From Halisarca cf. caerulea (lineage: Eukaryota > Porifera > Demospongiae > Chondrillida > Halisarcidae): a DNA stretch of 64,000 bases. Below, one piece after another: positions 20,269-30,631 of this stretch (positions within the stretch are counted from its first letter, which is position 1; every line of letters begins with the position of its first letter). The notes below the pieces were generated by a model. It was not told the DNA's origin, did no database searches, and worked only from the letters and a program-made list of their open reading frames with translations. The translations under genes were made by a program, and so were the position numbers. The stretch spans positions 4,660,618 to 4,724,617 of the forward strand of contig CAUJGJ010000444.1 in the NCBI GenBank assembly GCA_963170055.1, in the 5' to 3' direction.

Positions 20269-20954
20269 AGGGTGTTTATAACCGTCTGTTGCTTGTTCCG
20301 ATTGTGGGCGGTGCTTGTTTTCAACGTCATCAATTAGCGGCTGCTTTTAATGCGTCATTTAGCGTCTTTCAGGTGACGTACGAAATTTCACATATCAACA
20401 GAATGGGGGAAGAAGGCGACTTTTGTGACGCTATGCCTACGTATCCGTGAAACGTCACGAAAATGGCAGTTTTGTTGAGGGCGAAGATAAAGTCACTTGA
20501 TTAGACCTCAGATGCCTTCGAATCCCACCAAATCCAACTTCGATGGAATCTTAAGATGTTTCGGTTTGTGAAAATCGTTCCGGGCATAGTGCTACAATCA
20601 AGCAGTTTCTCGCAATTGGACCATTTATGCTAATTTTTGGCCGTTTGGAGGGTGAAAAAACAGGTTTTTTGGTTGTAACTTTCTTAGGGAAGATTATAAC
20701 CTATAGCCCGGAACGATTTTTGGATAGCTCACCACTTGTTCTGTCTTTTCATGTTGTTCCATATGAATCAAGAGGGATCAAAAGGTGTAACCAAGGCGAA
20801 GTTTGTCTAAAACTGCTATGTATTCCTAGCTCGCTATCTTTCTTCAGACAATAGAAACAATTGCTGGTTAAGTACCAACATGCGCAGATTATATACAACT
20901 TTCGTCCAGTAAGAAGAACTTGGCGAAAATCTTGTCAACTAAGTAGAAACGATC

Positions 20955-22158
20955 CGCATGTGGGACATGTCCATTCACACTTGAATGGCTTCCGAAAGTC
21001 GGCGATTTTGTTGCTAACAAATTCGCTTTTTCTCTCTAATGCGTATCAGAAATGGCAAGCAACGACATTTAGACTGTTTGAACACATTTAAGCTACATAT
21101 TTAACTAGTTTTCAACCAAATTTTCCGTCAATCTTACAAATACTCGCCGCTTTTCCGAGCAGCTGTATTTAGCAGTTATTCCTCTCAAGTAAATCGAAAC
21201 TTAGGCCTAGAGATACAGAACATGGACTAAACTGTCTCTAATAAGGCTACCCAATATTCTACCGATGGGGATTTTGTTTACTGAACTAGTTTTCAAGATA
21301 ATCAACAAATCAGTACTAAAAATGTACTAAAATAACCAGCAATAACTCTTTGGAAACTCCCGGCATCAAAATCCCCATCGGTGAAAAGTTGAAGGGTTCG
21401 ATATAGATTACAATAAAACACTCAGAAGCTTCCTACGTTGATCCGCTGATTTACTTGACGACATGGCATTTTACAAGAAGGATTCGCTTAGCTAAGGGCC
21501 GATTATCACATGATAGTCATGTGACATGAGTTGTGACGTAATCGCATAGTGCCCTTACGGAAGTGTTTGAAGTGTTTAATCTCTGTAATGATCGATGCGG
21601 CGTAAGCGAGAGAAACTCAGTGGAGGAAGAACATTAGGCAAAGAAGACAGACGGTTTAACAAAGTATCATATCGGCGGTTCAAGAGAAGCAAACTGGATA
21701 TTCAGCGCCCGATCGACGACATCAAAGAACAAGGTGCGTAATCTTTGTTTGATCTTAAATTCAAATAGAAAAGTCGGTTTTACTAGCTTGAGTACCTTAT
21801 AAAAGAGCTATCGATCTATGTTTGAGCCTTCAAAATGCGCTTTAAGCCTTTCATCAACTGCAAAATAGCGGGGCGATTTCGCCGTGGAATACTAAGTACT
21901 GCAGTTCGCAATACCCACTATCAATCGTGAATATGATCTTCCAAGCTCCCTCACACAACAATATGTACGTCACATTAACTTTTGATAAATAAAGGCTTTC
22001 ATATGTTGTAAAAGCAGAACAAATATCGAGCAGCGCAATCGCCCTTGCAACTTTACGCCAAGAAATGTCACACGCATATCACATGATCGAAGCCTTACAC
22101 ATGGCCAAATTCCAGCCCATTAACACAATAGTGGGACTTTGGACATGTCCCACATGCG
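20955..22158. repeat. Pair of 18-bp inverted repeats about 1.2 kb apart
   Basis: CGCATGTGGGACATGTCC at 20955-20972 is repeated in perfect inverted form at 22141-22158. Nested inside is another perfect 16-bp pair, ACCGATGGGGATTTTG at 21261-21276 and its complement at 21367-21382. No coding region between. The two nested pairs suggest a fold-back or TIR element, but no target duplication was identified. Confidence 0.6.
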
Positions 22159-22423
22159 TCGATAATTCGTGCTGCTATTTTAAGACGACCATTTTTGCAT
22201 TTTATTCCTGGACAGTTATAAATACCCTGTAGTATTCTCCTCTGATGTCACAATCCAAACCACATTTGTGGTACGTATAATGTAGAGTGACATTGTTTTC
22301 TAGTTTTCCTCACTAAGCTCCCCCATCTTAGCCACAAAACAATTTTAGTAGGTGGCATATACCTTAGTTATTGTGAAGGGTTCATATCAGACCTACTTAG
22401 TTTTAAATGATATTGGCCCTTTA

Positions 22424-22785
22424 AAGATAGGTAGCCATACTACACATGTGTGACACAATCTTAAAATATTTGCTCATGCAAGGGTGTTTTCAATGTGTAA
22501 TTGTATGTTAAGTGTTATTTCACAAAGCGAATGGATGGTTTATTGTAAAAGTGAAGTCGTGGATACCGCACTGGGATCAAGTCATGGAGAATATTCTAAT
22601 GCCATGTTCAATTCAACCGAAGATAGTTTGTCATCTTCTCCCAGCTGCTCGTCCAAGTAATTGCCTATTTCCATGGCTTATCTTTGGCAATCAACCACTT
22701 CGATGCTTATCTCATACGCAACATGGGTAAAAATGTGTACATGAATGGCTAGTCCCTCCTTAGAACTTTTTGTAGTTGCTTCGCA
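22424..22785 (+). pseudogene. Kolobok-like element fragment, copy 2, left part
   Basis: Collinear with 4567-4975. Both start AAGATAGGTAGCCAT-CT and CACATGTGTGACAC and contain the conserved coding block (22508-22656, LSVISQSEWMVYCKSEVVDT ... SSHGEYSNAMFNSTEDS). It is interrupted at 22807 by a TIR-A element and resumes at 24141. Confidence 0.65.
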
Positions 22786-22806
22786 GTACTCTACTACCCA
22801 TCACTA

Positions 22807-24140
22807 CACAGGCTCATTATAGCACTTTTCGATTGGGGAAAAAAATGGCCGCCGCTCGAAATGGTAATATATACATCGAATGTTACAGCTCAAACAACAA
22901 TGTAAGTCAATTTTTACAACTGTTTAGTGTTTTAATGTTATTTAACGAAACAATAAACTACAAAACAGGCCCATGTGTCATACGCAGAAGTATAAAAATG
23001 ATTTTGAAAAAGGTACACTTTTTCTCTAAACGTCGATTTGGGGACGTGTAGACGGTCTCCCAAAGAGATGAAACTGGTATGAGATGAAAGAGTAAAGTTC
23101 ATTTAAGATATGGATGCTGAGCGGAGAACATATAACTCCAACTGAAATAGTTATAACGAAAAATGTACTTTTAGCGGGTAAAAATGGCTAAAAATGACAA
23201 TTAAAATGGTAATATCTTGGGCTGACCTGCTTATATAATCCCCACTCAGCGAAAACAAGTAGACAAAAGGATTTTAAATCATTGGATTCTTTTTTTGTTC
23301 GGAAAAAGTCCCGGGTACACGTCCCCAAAACACGATATATTTGCAGGACGGTTCCAATCTGCCATTTTAGGATGACGTAAGGTGCGCGTCATCAGTATTG
23401 AGCATTTAAATTCGTATGGTACCTGGTACATTGGAAATAAGCGCCCTACAATGTTATCGTCTACGTGAACAATCGATCTGGTCTGTAATTTGTTGTGCGG
23501 ATAGTTCTATTTTTCATTAATTGGTTCCAGCAAGTATCGGTGAGTTCTTATGCATATATTCTTGTCATTGATAGTCATATCTGCGGCGAAAGTGGCATAC
23601 TTGACGACTAAGACTCAGAGACAGTGGCACTGGCTTGCGTGCGAAATCAATCGACTAGTACAAAGTCAAAAAGCCTGTGGACTGAGCCTGCTAACATTTT
23701 GCCACTTTTGGCTAGTGTTTCATTCGTGATCTAGGATATCCTGGATAGTATAGTGCAGTTACCTGTCACAGCACTTTCTTACGTTGATTCGGCATTCTGC
23801 AACGATCATTCGAGGTGGGAAGGTCGATATCGGCGGTACCTGGCCCTTTTTGACGGTACTAATGTAGCTTGAACATTGCGACTAAACATTGATGTGCTTT
23901 TACAAATACCTAAACAAAACTTATTAAGGCACAAAACGGCTTTTTGCCTTTTCAAAGTCGATACGATTCGAAAAGATTCTGCTATCGCTAAACCACTGTA
24001 AGCGCTCGCTACTGATGACGTATTACAATGTTTACCTTCTGTTGGTAATGACGTATGGGTAAAATGTGACAAATTCCACAAATTCCATAACTTTGTCGCC
24101 TGTAATCCCCAACTTCCAAAAGCGCTATAATGCCCCTGTG
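22807..24140. mobile_element. Non-autonomous TIR element, family TIR-A copy 2
   Basis: A 1,334-bp element ending in CACAGG at the left and CCTGTG at the right. The right end reversed reads CACAGGGGCATTATAGCGCT, the left CACAGGCTCATTATAGCACT. TA flanks both ends (22805-22806, 24141-24142). The paralogous locus near 4970 lacks the element and reads across as TTACATATCTCCATC, supporting a real insertion with TA duplication. The interior matches copy 1 at 2718-3785. No transposase seen. Confidence 0.72.
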
Positions 24141-24420
24141 TACGTATCTCCACCTTTGTCTGTAATAATGACCCAAGTGCCTACATAGGCCCTTGGGAGG
24201 CACTACCGGTGTTTTTTTTTTTCTTTTTAGCCTCCCCATCTTGGGTCTGCTACTTACACATGGTTGCTTTATTTTTAAAAGGAGTCCAATCGATAAGATC
24301 GAACACGGTACTGTAGTAGCATTGTCCTTTTATATAGCTTCACAACAACCTGCTATCTCCCTGCATGGCTCACTGCCATGTTTAATGTTTTGACTCAGTT
24401 TGTTTTACTGGTGTCTTCAG
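24141..24420 (+). pseudogene. Kolobok-like element fragment, copy 2, right part
   Basis: Continues the homology to 4966-5265: ATCTCCACCTTTGT-TGT, GACCCAAGTGCCT, and a frame reading LGLLLTHGC, which copy 1 also has (LGLLLTHGCRL near 5100). No transposase core follows; the DUF7869-type transposon starts at 24472. Confidence 0.6.
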
Positions 24421-24471
24421 ATTCCAGCCACTTCATCGCTATTTTGTCACTTTATATATATTTAATATTTA

Positions 24472-27147
24472 TATATATGTGACCATCCACGGGAAAAAGG
24501 GTATTCGTGTAAATTGCGTCATTTTTCAGTACACGCACAAACCGTAAACGCAGTACACTGTAACGTTTGCTGTACCATATCTCCTCTGTATACACAGTGA
24601 CGTTGTTTCCGAATCGTTTGCCATATTTGCCTAGTGTTCCTCTTCGTATTGGTCTTTGTCTCTTCTTGATACAATCTTTCCTTTAGCGAAATACAGCTAG
24701 AAATGTCCCAACTATCTTATTTGAAACACTGGAAAGGCTCAAAAAGGAGTTTGAGGAGTCTGAAGGACCCTACAATCCCACTATCCACGGGGATATCAAC
24801 GAAGGTGAAGATATGAGTCCTCAGTTGCCCGTTCAAGCCACCGAAATGTCTGTTTTGGATTCGCCTCCCCTCCAATCTTCTTCAGTTGTGAGTTGTGAAG
24901 AGACAGCGTCTTCTATGGACGTCAATAGCCATGTTTTGTACTCTGGTACTATTGAAATGGACAACAGTCTTGAAGATGAGGAGGAAAGGTAAAAAGTAGA
25001 CGATTTTGTAAAACAATCATGCAATTGTGCAATTGGACCAAAGAAGTCACCATGCAGCCTGCTCTTCAAGAAGGAGGTTATCACGGAACACAGAAACAAC
25101 TGCATTCAGCTCACCACTGCTGAACTTGACCTTGTTATCATGGGGCAGCTATCAGCCCTACGCACTAGCAAGAACAGTATTCCTCCAACATACAGGGGAT
25201 CAGATAACCATTTTCACCCACACACTTCCTATATGTTTTGGGGAATTAAAGTGTGTCAAGAAATGTTTCGTTTTGTGCACAACATTTCAAAGAACAAGCT
25301 GGTTTCACTTTGCCAACATGTGGATGATAGCAGCCTGGTAGAGAGGGTTCATGGGAATAGGAGGAGAATGCCATTCAACACCTGCACACCAATTCAGATA
25401 GACAATGCTGTGAAGTACATCAATAACATCGGTACTTCTCATGCTATGCCACTACCTGGACGTTTGCCTTACCACAAAGACAGTCGCGTGATACTTCTAC
25501 CAACAGATATGACCAAAGCTAGGATTTACCATGAGTACATCAAGCTTGCATAGCCAATACCGAACGAGTCACCTCTTGGTAAATCAAAGTTCCATCATCT
25601 TTGGAAGGAAATAAGACCTTACATTGTAACCATGCGGCCTGCAGACGATCTTTGCTTTGACTGCCAGAGGATGTCTTCAGCCCTGTCCAAGTCTGGTCAT
25701 CTGGCAGAGGAGGAGAAAGCCATCAACCTCAAGACATACCAAGACCATCTGAATTTGGCAAAACAGGAGCGATCTGCTTACAACCAACAGATTTCTGACT
25801 GCCAAGAGGTACACCAGGAATTGGAAACCAACTCAGAGTCTACCACAATACTCCTTCGATTTTGCTCAGCAAGTCCACGTTCCCAACAACCCACTGCAAC
25901 CTGGTCCTGCATATTTTTTAACTGCCCGTAAATGCCAAATTTTTGGTGTAGCCTGTGAACCACTTGGATGGCAGGTTAATTATCTCATTGACGAAGCTGA
26001 CAATGTGAGGAAAGGAGCAAACACTACCATCAACCTACTTCACCACTTCCTGCAGAAGTGGGCTCTGAAGGGGAATGTTGTTTACCTTCATGCAGATAAC
26101 TGTATTGGACAAAACAAGAACAATGCTACCATCCAGTATCTCATGTGGAGAATCCTCCAAGGTAAACAGCATTCCCTTACTTTATCCTTCATGGTTTCGG
26201 GGCATACAAAGTTTGCCCCAGACAGGCATTTTGGGCTATTGAAGAAGCAGTATAGGAGAGCAGTTAGTTGTTGATACCATGGGGTGTTTGCAGTCAGTTG
26301 TAACCAACTTATCACACATTGATGCAAACAAAGTGCAGCTAGTCCGCAGTTTGGGTGGTGAGCAATTGGTACAGTTTTACAACTGGTCATCATTCTTGCA
26401 ACAATTTTGCAAGACCATCCCCGCAATAACATCCTTCCATGTGTCCCATGTATCCAAGGAGGACCCCGGGAAGGTGTTCCTTCAGAAATCGACAACTGCT
26501 CCCAAAGAGGAATGTAACATCCTTCGGCAACCCATACCTTCCAGCGAGTTTCCCACAGAGATCATGCCAAAGAGCTTGGATGTACAAAGACAGTGGTATC
26601 TATATGATCGTATACAGCCATTTTGTACATCCAACCTATCTGCTGATTTATCATGCCCAAAACCTACTGTCCCAAGACCTTCCATAGGGGAAAACAGTCA
26701 TAAATCATTAAAACGTCCACCTTCAAACTCTGAGCAGTCGCACTCAAAAAGATCTTAAGTTTCAATACGTATCCATGGTACATCTTTACCACAGCACTAT
26801 CAAAGCACATGGTATGACCAAAATTTAACATAAAGCTAATTTAAAAAGAAATAAATAAAAATACACACATCTTGCTAATAATGCACATCCATGCACAAAA
26901 ATTTTACATCTAATGAATTATTAATAAGCAATGAATATCATTTAAAAAGCTATGAATAAGCTTAACAATTGTATGAATTATTCATGATTACTTTCACACT
27001 TCTATTTTATCATGAAAGAAATGGAAATGGAACCCAACAATGGTCCCAAACTGTGGGTCTCGCATAAAACATGCACCATCTGCAGTATCTCGATTTTCAT
27101 TCCCGGAACACGAATACCCTTTTTCCCATGGACGGTCACATATATAT
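24472..27147 (+). mobile_element. TIR DNA transposon carrying a DUF7869-like gene
   Basis: A 2.68-kb unit in the large PTP intron. The left end TATATATGTGACCATCCACG continues to GGGAAAAAGGGTATTCGTGT. The right end (about 27108-27147) is the inverted copy with few differences (ACACGAATACCC ... GGACGGTCACATATATA). The inverted repeats are about 40 bp. A broken DUF7869-type coding region fills the inside on the + strand. The target duplication cannot be told because the flanks are AT repeats. Confidence 0.75.
24688..26758 (+). pseudogene. DUF7869-like mobile-element protein, broken
   Basis: Long + strand coding remnant. A segment from about 24690 (NVPTILFETLERLKKEFEES) runs to a TAA at 24990-24992 (DEEER-stop), or to a donor in AGGTAAAA, and continues in the same frame with CNCAIGPKKSPCSLLFKKEV. 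An in-frame TAG at 25551 follows EYIKLA, then CFDCQRM. A frame change near 25850 leads to YSFDFAQQVHVPNNPLQPGP and the conserved VVYLHADNCIGQNKNN and VSGHTKFAPDRHFGLLK blocks; another near 26270 leads to DTMGCLQS ... LDVQRQWYLYDRIQPF. H-A-D-N-C-x-G-Q-N-K-N and G-H-T-K-F-x-P-D are the signature I associate with DUF7869 proteins. Function unproven; a nuclease/transposase role is inference. Confidence 0.72.
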
Positions 27148-27792
27148 GTATGTGTGTGTCAACAACATGGCGGACGCTAAGTTGGTACATAATCTTCCGG
27201 CTATATTTCGATGAAATTCATTCGTTTGCTTCTGATTTCATCAGCAAAGAGTCTTTTGGACCAGAAGAGTTCTTGGAAGCATTATTTTAGTCAATAACGA
27301 CAATTTCCAAGCAATTTGAGTTTCCATAGCTGTAGGCAGCCCACGAGTTTTTTGAACTCAAATTGCTTGTTCAATGACCGACCAAGTTTTCAGCATGTCC
27401 AAACAAACATTCTCAGTCTGAAATATTCAAGTTTAGTAAAAAGAAGAAAGGATGACATTTAAATTGTACAATATAGTCCAGTAAATTTTTGCAATCAGAA
27501 CTACCAGAAACACCACTATTGCGTCCATCATTGAATCATGTAACATTATGCTGGCCAAATGTCTTCACTTGGAGTTGTTAATTCAAAAGTTATCATTTAT
27601 GTTAGCATGTGTGGCATTTCAGTGTGAATGATTATTTGTGATGCAAAACAGTATCAAAATGTACCATGTTCATGTGAAATGTTCTAGTGCAAATTCCACT
27701 TTACATATACTCTGTGAAATATGATAATTCACTTCCTGTATGAGTTTATTTTGTTGAAATCATAAACTTTAATTTTGTTTTGAATTTTACAG
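27148..27792. other. PTP intron E, distal part
   Basis: No element recognised. 27310-27375 has short inverted pieces (AAGCAATTTGAGTT and AACTCAAATTGCTT). It ends in the acceptor TTGAATTTTACAG at 27780-27792. Confidence 0.5.
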
Positions 27793-27923
27793 AGTTAATG
27801 AGATGCATACGTGAGTATCAAACTCCAGGACAAACAACTGTTGTCCACTGCAGTGCAGGTGTAGGGAGGTCCGGTGTGGTGGTCCTCATGGATTGGCTGG
27901 TCAAGCAGTTCAGGGCCAATGAG
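27793..27923 (+). CDS. Protein tyrosine phosphatase, exon F (catalytic P-loop)
   Basis: Completes a phase-1 codon with exon E and reads ELMRCIREYQTPGQTTVVHC followed by SAGVGRSGVVVLMDWLVKQF. HCSAGVGRSG is the HCX5R signature, with the nucleophilic cysteine and the phosphate-binding arginine intact, so the enzyme is predicted active. The acceptor TTTTACAG ends at 27792. I place the donor at GAG/GTTTGC (27924), a weak GT site. Without splicing there the frame runs another 18 codons to TGA at 27978-27980. The Q-loop and C-terminal helices of the domain are not visible and should lie further downstream unless the gene is truncated. Confidence 0.9.
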
Positions 27924-28166
27924 GTTTGCCTTGCAAGACTACAAAAATGTGCACTGGAAATATCCTTGCACACAGTCTGATAAATACCACGTTTGTAGAA
28001 GGGGAGCAATGATCTATGATCTAGCTCTTACTTGTAAAATGAGAGACAGCAAGCATTAATGGATTTTTTCTCCAACCAGGTTTCCTTGGAAACTCTGACC
28101 CTAAGTAGCTTTCTCCTCTCTATCACACACACACACACATGCATGAATACACATGCATTCTTTCAT

Positions 28167-28629
<463 letters not shown>

Positions 28630-28631
28630 TA

Positions 28632-29317
28632 CAGTACATGACACAAGTTCCTTACATTTATCCGCAATTAGACGCAGATTTCATTTTACACGTTTCCGCA
28701 AAAATCGTTCTGGGTTTCTGCGGAAAATATCCCAAGTTTCTGCGAAAATCTTCTGCGAATGCCTACCACGGAATAGTGCGTATAGAGTGAGTTTAGCATA
28801 ACGATGAGACTGAACTTCGCAAGGACTGGACTTCTACAACATGCTTCAAAACAGATGAAGAACTTCAGATTATTTAAAAAGAATAGTAATCACAGTCACA
28901 ATACGTACAGTCAAAAGTAATCAAACAGACGAGCAAACCACGTAGAAGTTGGGTACAAAACAATCGAAAAAGAGTACAGTAACTATTCCAAATAACCGTT
29001 ATGGCCAAAAGTACAGTAAATGGTCACTTGCTTCTGGCTTTTCTGCAGTTTTCATCCTGTCCTAATTTCCCTGTCTGTAACAATCTTCAACTTCGTCTCG
29101 ACGCTCCACATATCCAAAGCCATTTTTTCCCACCAACGCCACGGAATGAATATTCTTAGTACACAGTACCATAGACAATATTCGAAAGTATGCGGACATC
29201 CGCGGAACTCGCCTTCCGCGTATGTGCGCATGTGTATGCAGCCCATTTCTGCGGATTAACCGCGGTTAGGTGAAAAGATTTTTGCGGATTAGCGTAAGTA
29301 ACTTGTGTCATGTACTG
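28632..29317. mobile_element. TA-flanked MITE (Tc1/mariner-like ends)
   Basis: A 686-bp element whose ends read CAGTACATGACACAAGTT in inverted orientation, extending with small differences through a further TTAC and ATCCGCAA. TA dinucleotides flank both ends (28630-28631 and 29318-29319). The interior is rich in CCGCGG/TGCGGA motifs, with no coding region. The TA duplication suggests a Tc1/mariner-type source. Confidence 0.8.
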
Positions 29318-29384
29318 TATGTATATAGTGATATTGGTCAGTTTTGCCCTGACGTGGCACATTATTTTGTACATTCAGCGTCCA

Positions 29385-29560
29385 TTAAAAATGGTAAAAA
29401 TTGTAGGATTGACGCAGGGCCATGCAAAAATTAAGGCTTTCTCAAAAAGGAAGCAGATGAAACAAGGCTATAACAATTTATAAGTTGCATGCAAATGGGC
29501 ACAGGGAAAGGCAGGCATAGGGCTTGACAAACATAGGGCTATATATACAGATGCTGTAGG
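29385..29560. repeat. Degenerate copy of the 2156-2577 repeat family
   Basis: Shares AAAAATGGTAAAAATTGTAGGAT-type sequence and the words GGGCACAGGGAAAGGCAGGC and ATAGGGCTTGACAAACATAG with the reverse complement of about 2355-2420. Partial and diverged. Confidence 0.4.
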
Positions 29561-29602
29561 TATAGCATGCATGCATGGGCTGCACAGCTATTTAGTGGTT
29601 AA

Positions 29603-29707
29603 GACATGTGCGAGGGCTGTATGCCATATAAAATGCCAAAACCCAAGGCCACCTAGCTCCCGATGGAGAGTGCATTTTATATGTCATACAGCCCGAGTAC
29701 GTATGTC
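29603..29707. repeat. Long hairpin repeat
   Basis: Arms 29603-29636 and 29672-29707 are inverted copies with a few mismatches (shared core GGGCTGTATG-CATATAAAATGC), around a 35-bp loop. Likely a small MITE or fold-back element. 29830-29960 nearby also has repeated GATATC/TGATATCC palindromic words. Confidence 0.7.
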
Positions 29708-29970
29708 TTTATCATTATAGCATTGATCCGTTTGTGGACTTTGGAATGGTGTTCTTGACTTTCAGAAATTCGACGAAACAATTATAATGTACGGGGTGCC
29801 ATTTGTGTCAAGAGTAAGATGTTTGCATGATGTATATATATATGAATATCATAATGTGATATCATGCATATCACAACCTGCAGCTGCAATGGATATCATG
29901 CATGTCCTGATATCCATATCACGTCCTAATATCCCTATGTCATGTCCTGATAGGGATATTTTCTTCTGTT

Positions 29971-30631
29971 AAAAACTGACTTAGTAACTTTCATTTAAAG
30001 CAAATTTCAGCTTAAACAACTACTCCAATGTCTCTTTAAAATGTTAACGTTGCTAATTTTAGTTTTATCATAAGAATAAAATTGCCAAAGTTGCAAATAT
30101 CTTAAAAACTGACTTAGTAACTTTCATTTAAAGCAAATTTCAGCTTAAACAACTATTCCAATGTCTCTTTAAAATGTTAACGTTGCTAATTTTAATTTTA
30201 TCATAAGAATAAAATTGCCAAATTGAAAATATCTCAAAAACTGACTTAGTAACTTTCATTTAAAGCAAATTTCAGCTTAAACAACTATTCCAATGTCTCT
30301 TTAAAATGTTAACGTTGCTAATTTTAATTTTATCATCAGAATAAAATTGCCAAATTGAAAATATCTTAAAAACTGACTTAGTAACTTTCATTTAAAGCAA
30401 ATTTCAGCTTAAACAACTACTCCAATGTCTCTTTAAAATGTTAACGTTGCTAAATTTAATTTTATCATAAGAATAAAATTGCCAAATAGAAAATATCTTA
30501 AAAACTGACTTAGTAACTTTCATTTAAAGCAAATTTCAGCTTAAGCAACTATTCCAATGTCCCTTTAAAATGTTAACATTATTAAATTCAATCTTATCAT
30601 AAGAATAAAATTGCCAAAGTTGCAAATATCT
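29971..30631. repeat. Tandem repeat, 5 copies of about 132 bp
   Basis: Units start AAAAACTGACTTAGTAAC at 29971, 30104, 30236, 30368 and 30500 (period 133, 132, 132, 132). The consensus is AT-rich with CCAATGTCTCTTTAAAATG and GTTAACGTTGCTAA. Divergence is low except in the last unit. It ends abruptly where the 104-bp satellite begins. No reading frame is shared across units. Confidence 0.95.

Noticed and set aside
20490..20540. Possible tRNA B box (TTCGAATCCC)
   Set aside because: No A box at the right distance and no cloverleaf could be drawn.
26088..26495. 135-codon minus-strand frame
   Set aside because: Antisense shadow of the DUF7869-like coding region, whose conserved motifs are on the + strand.
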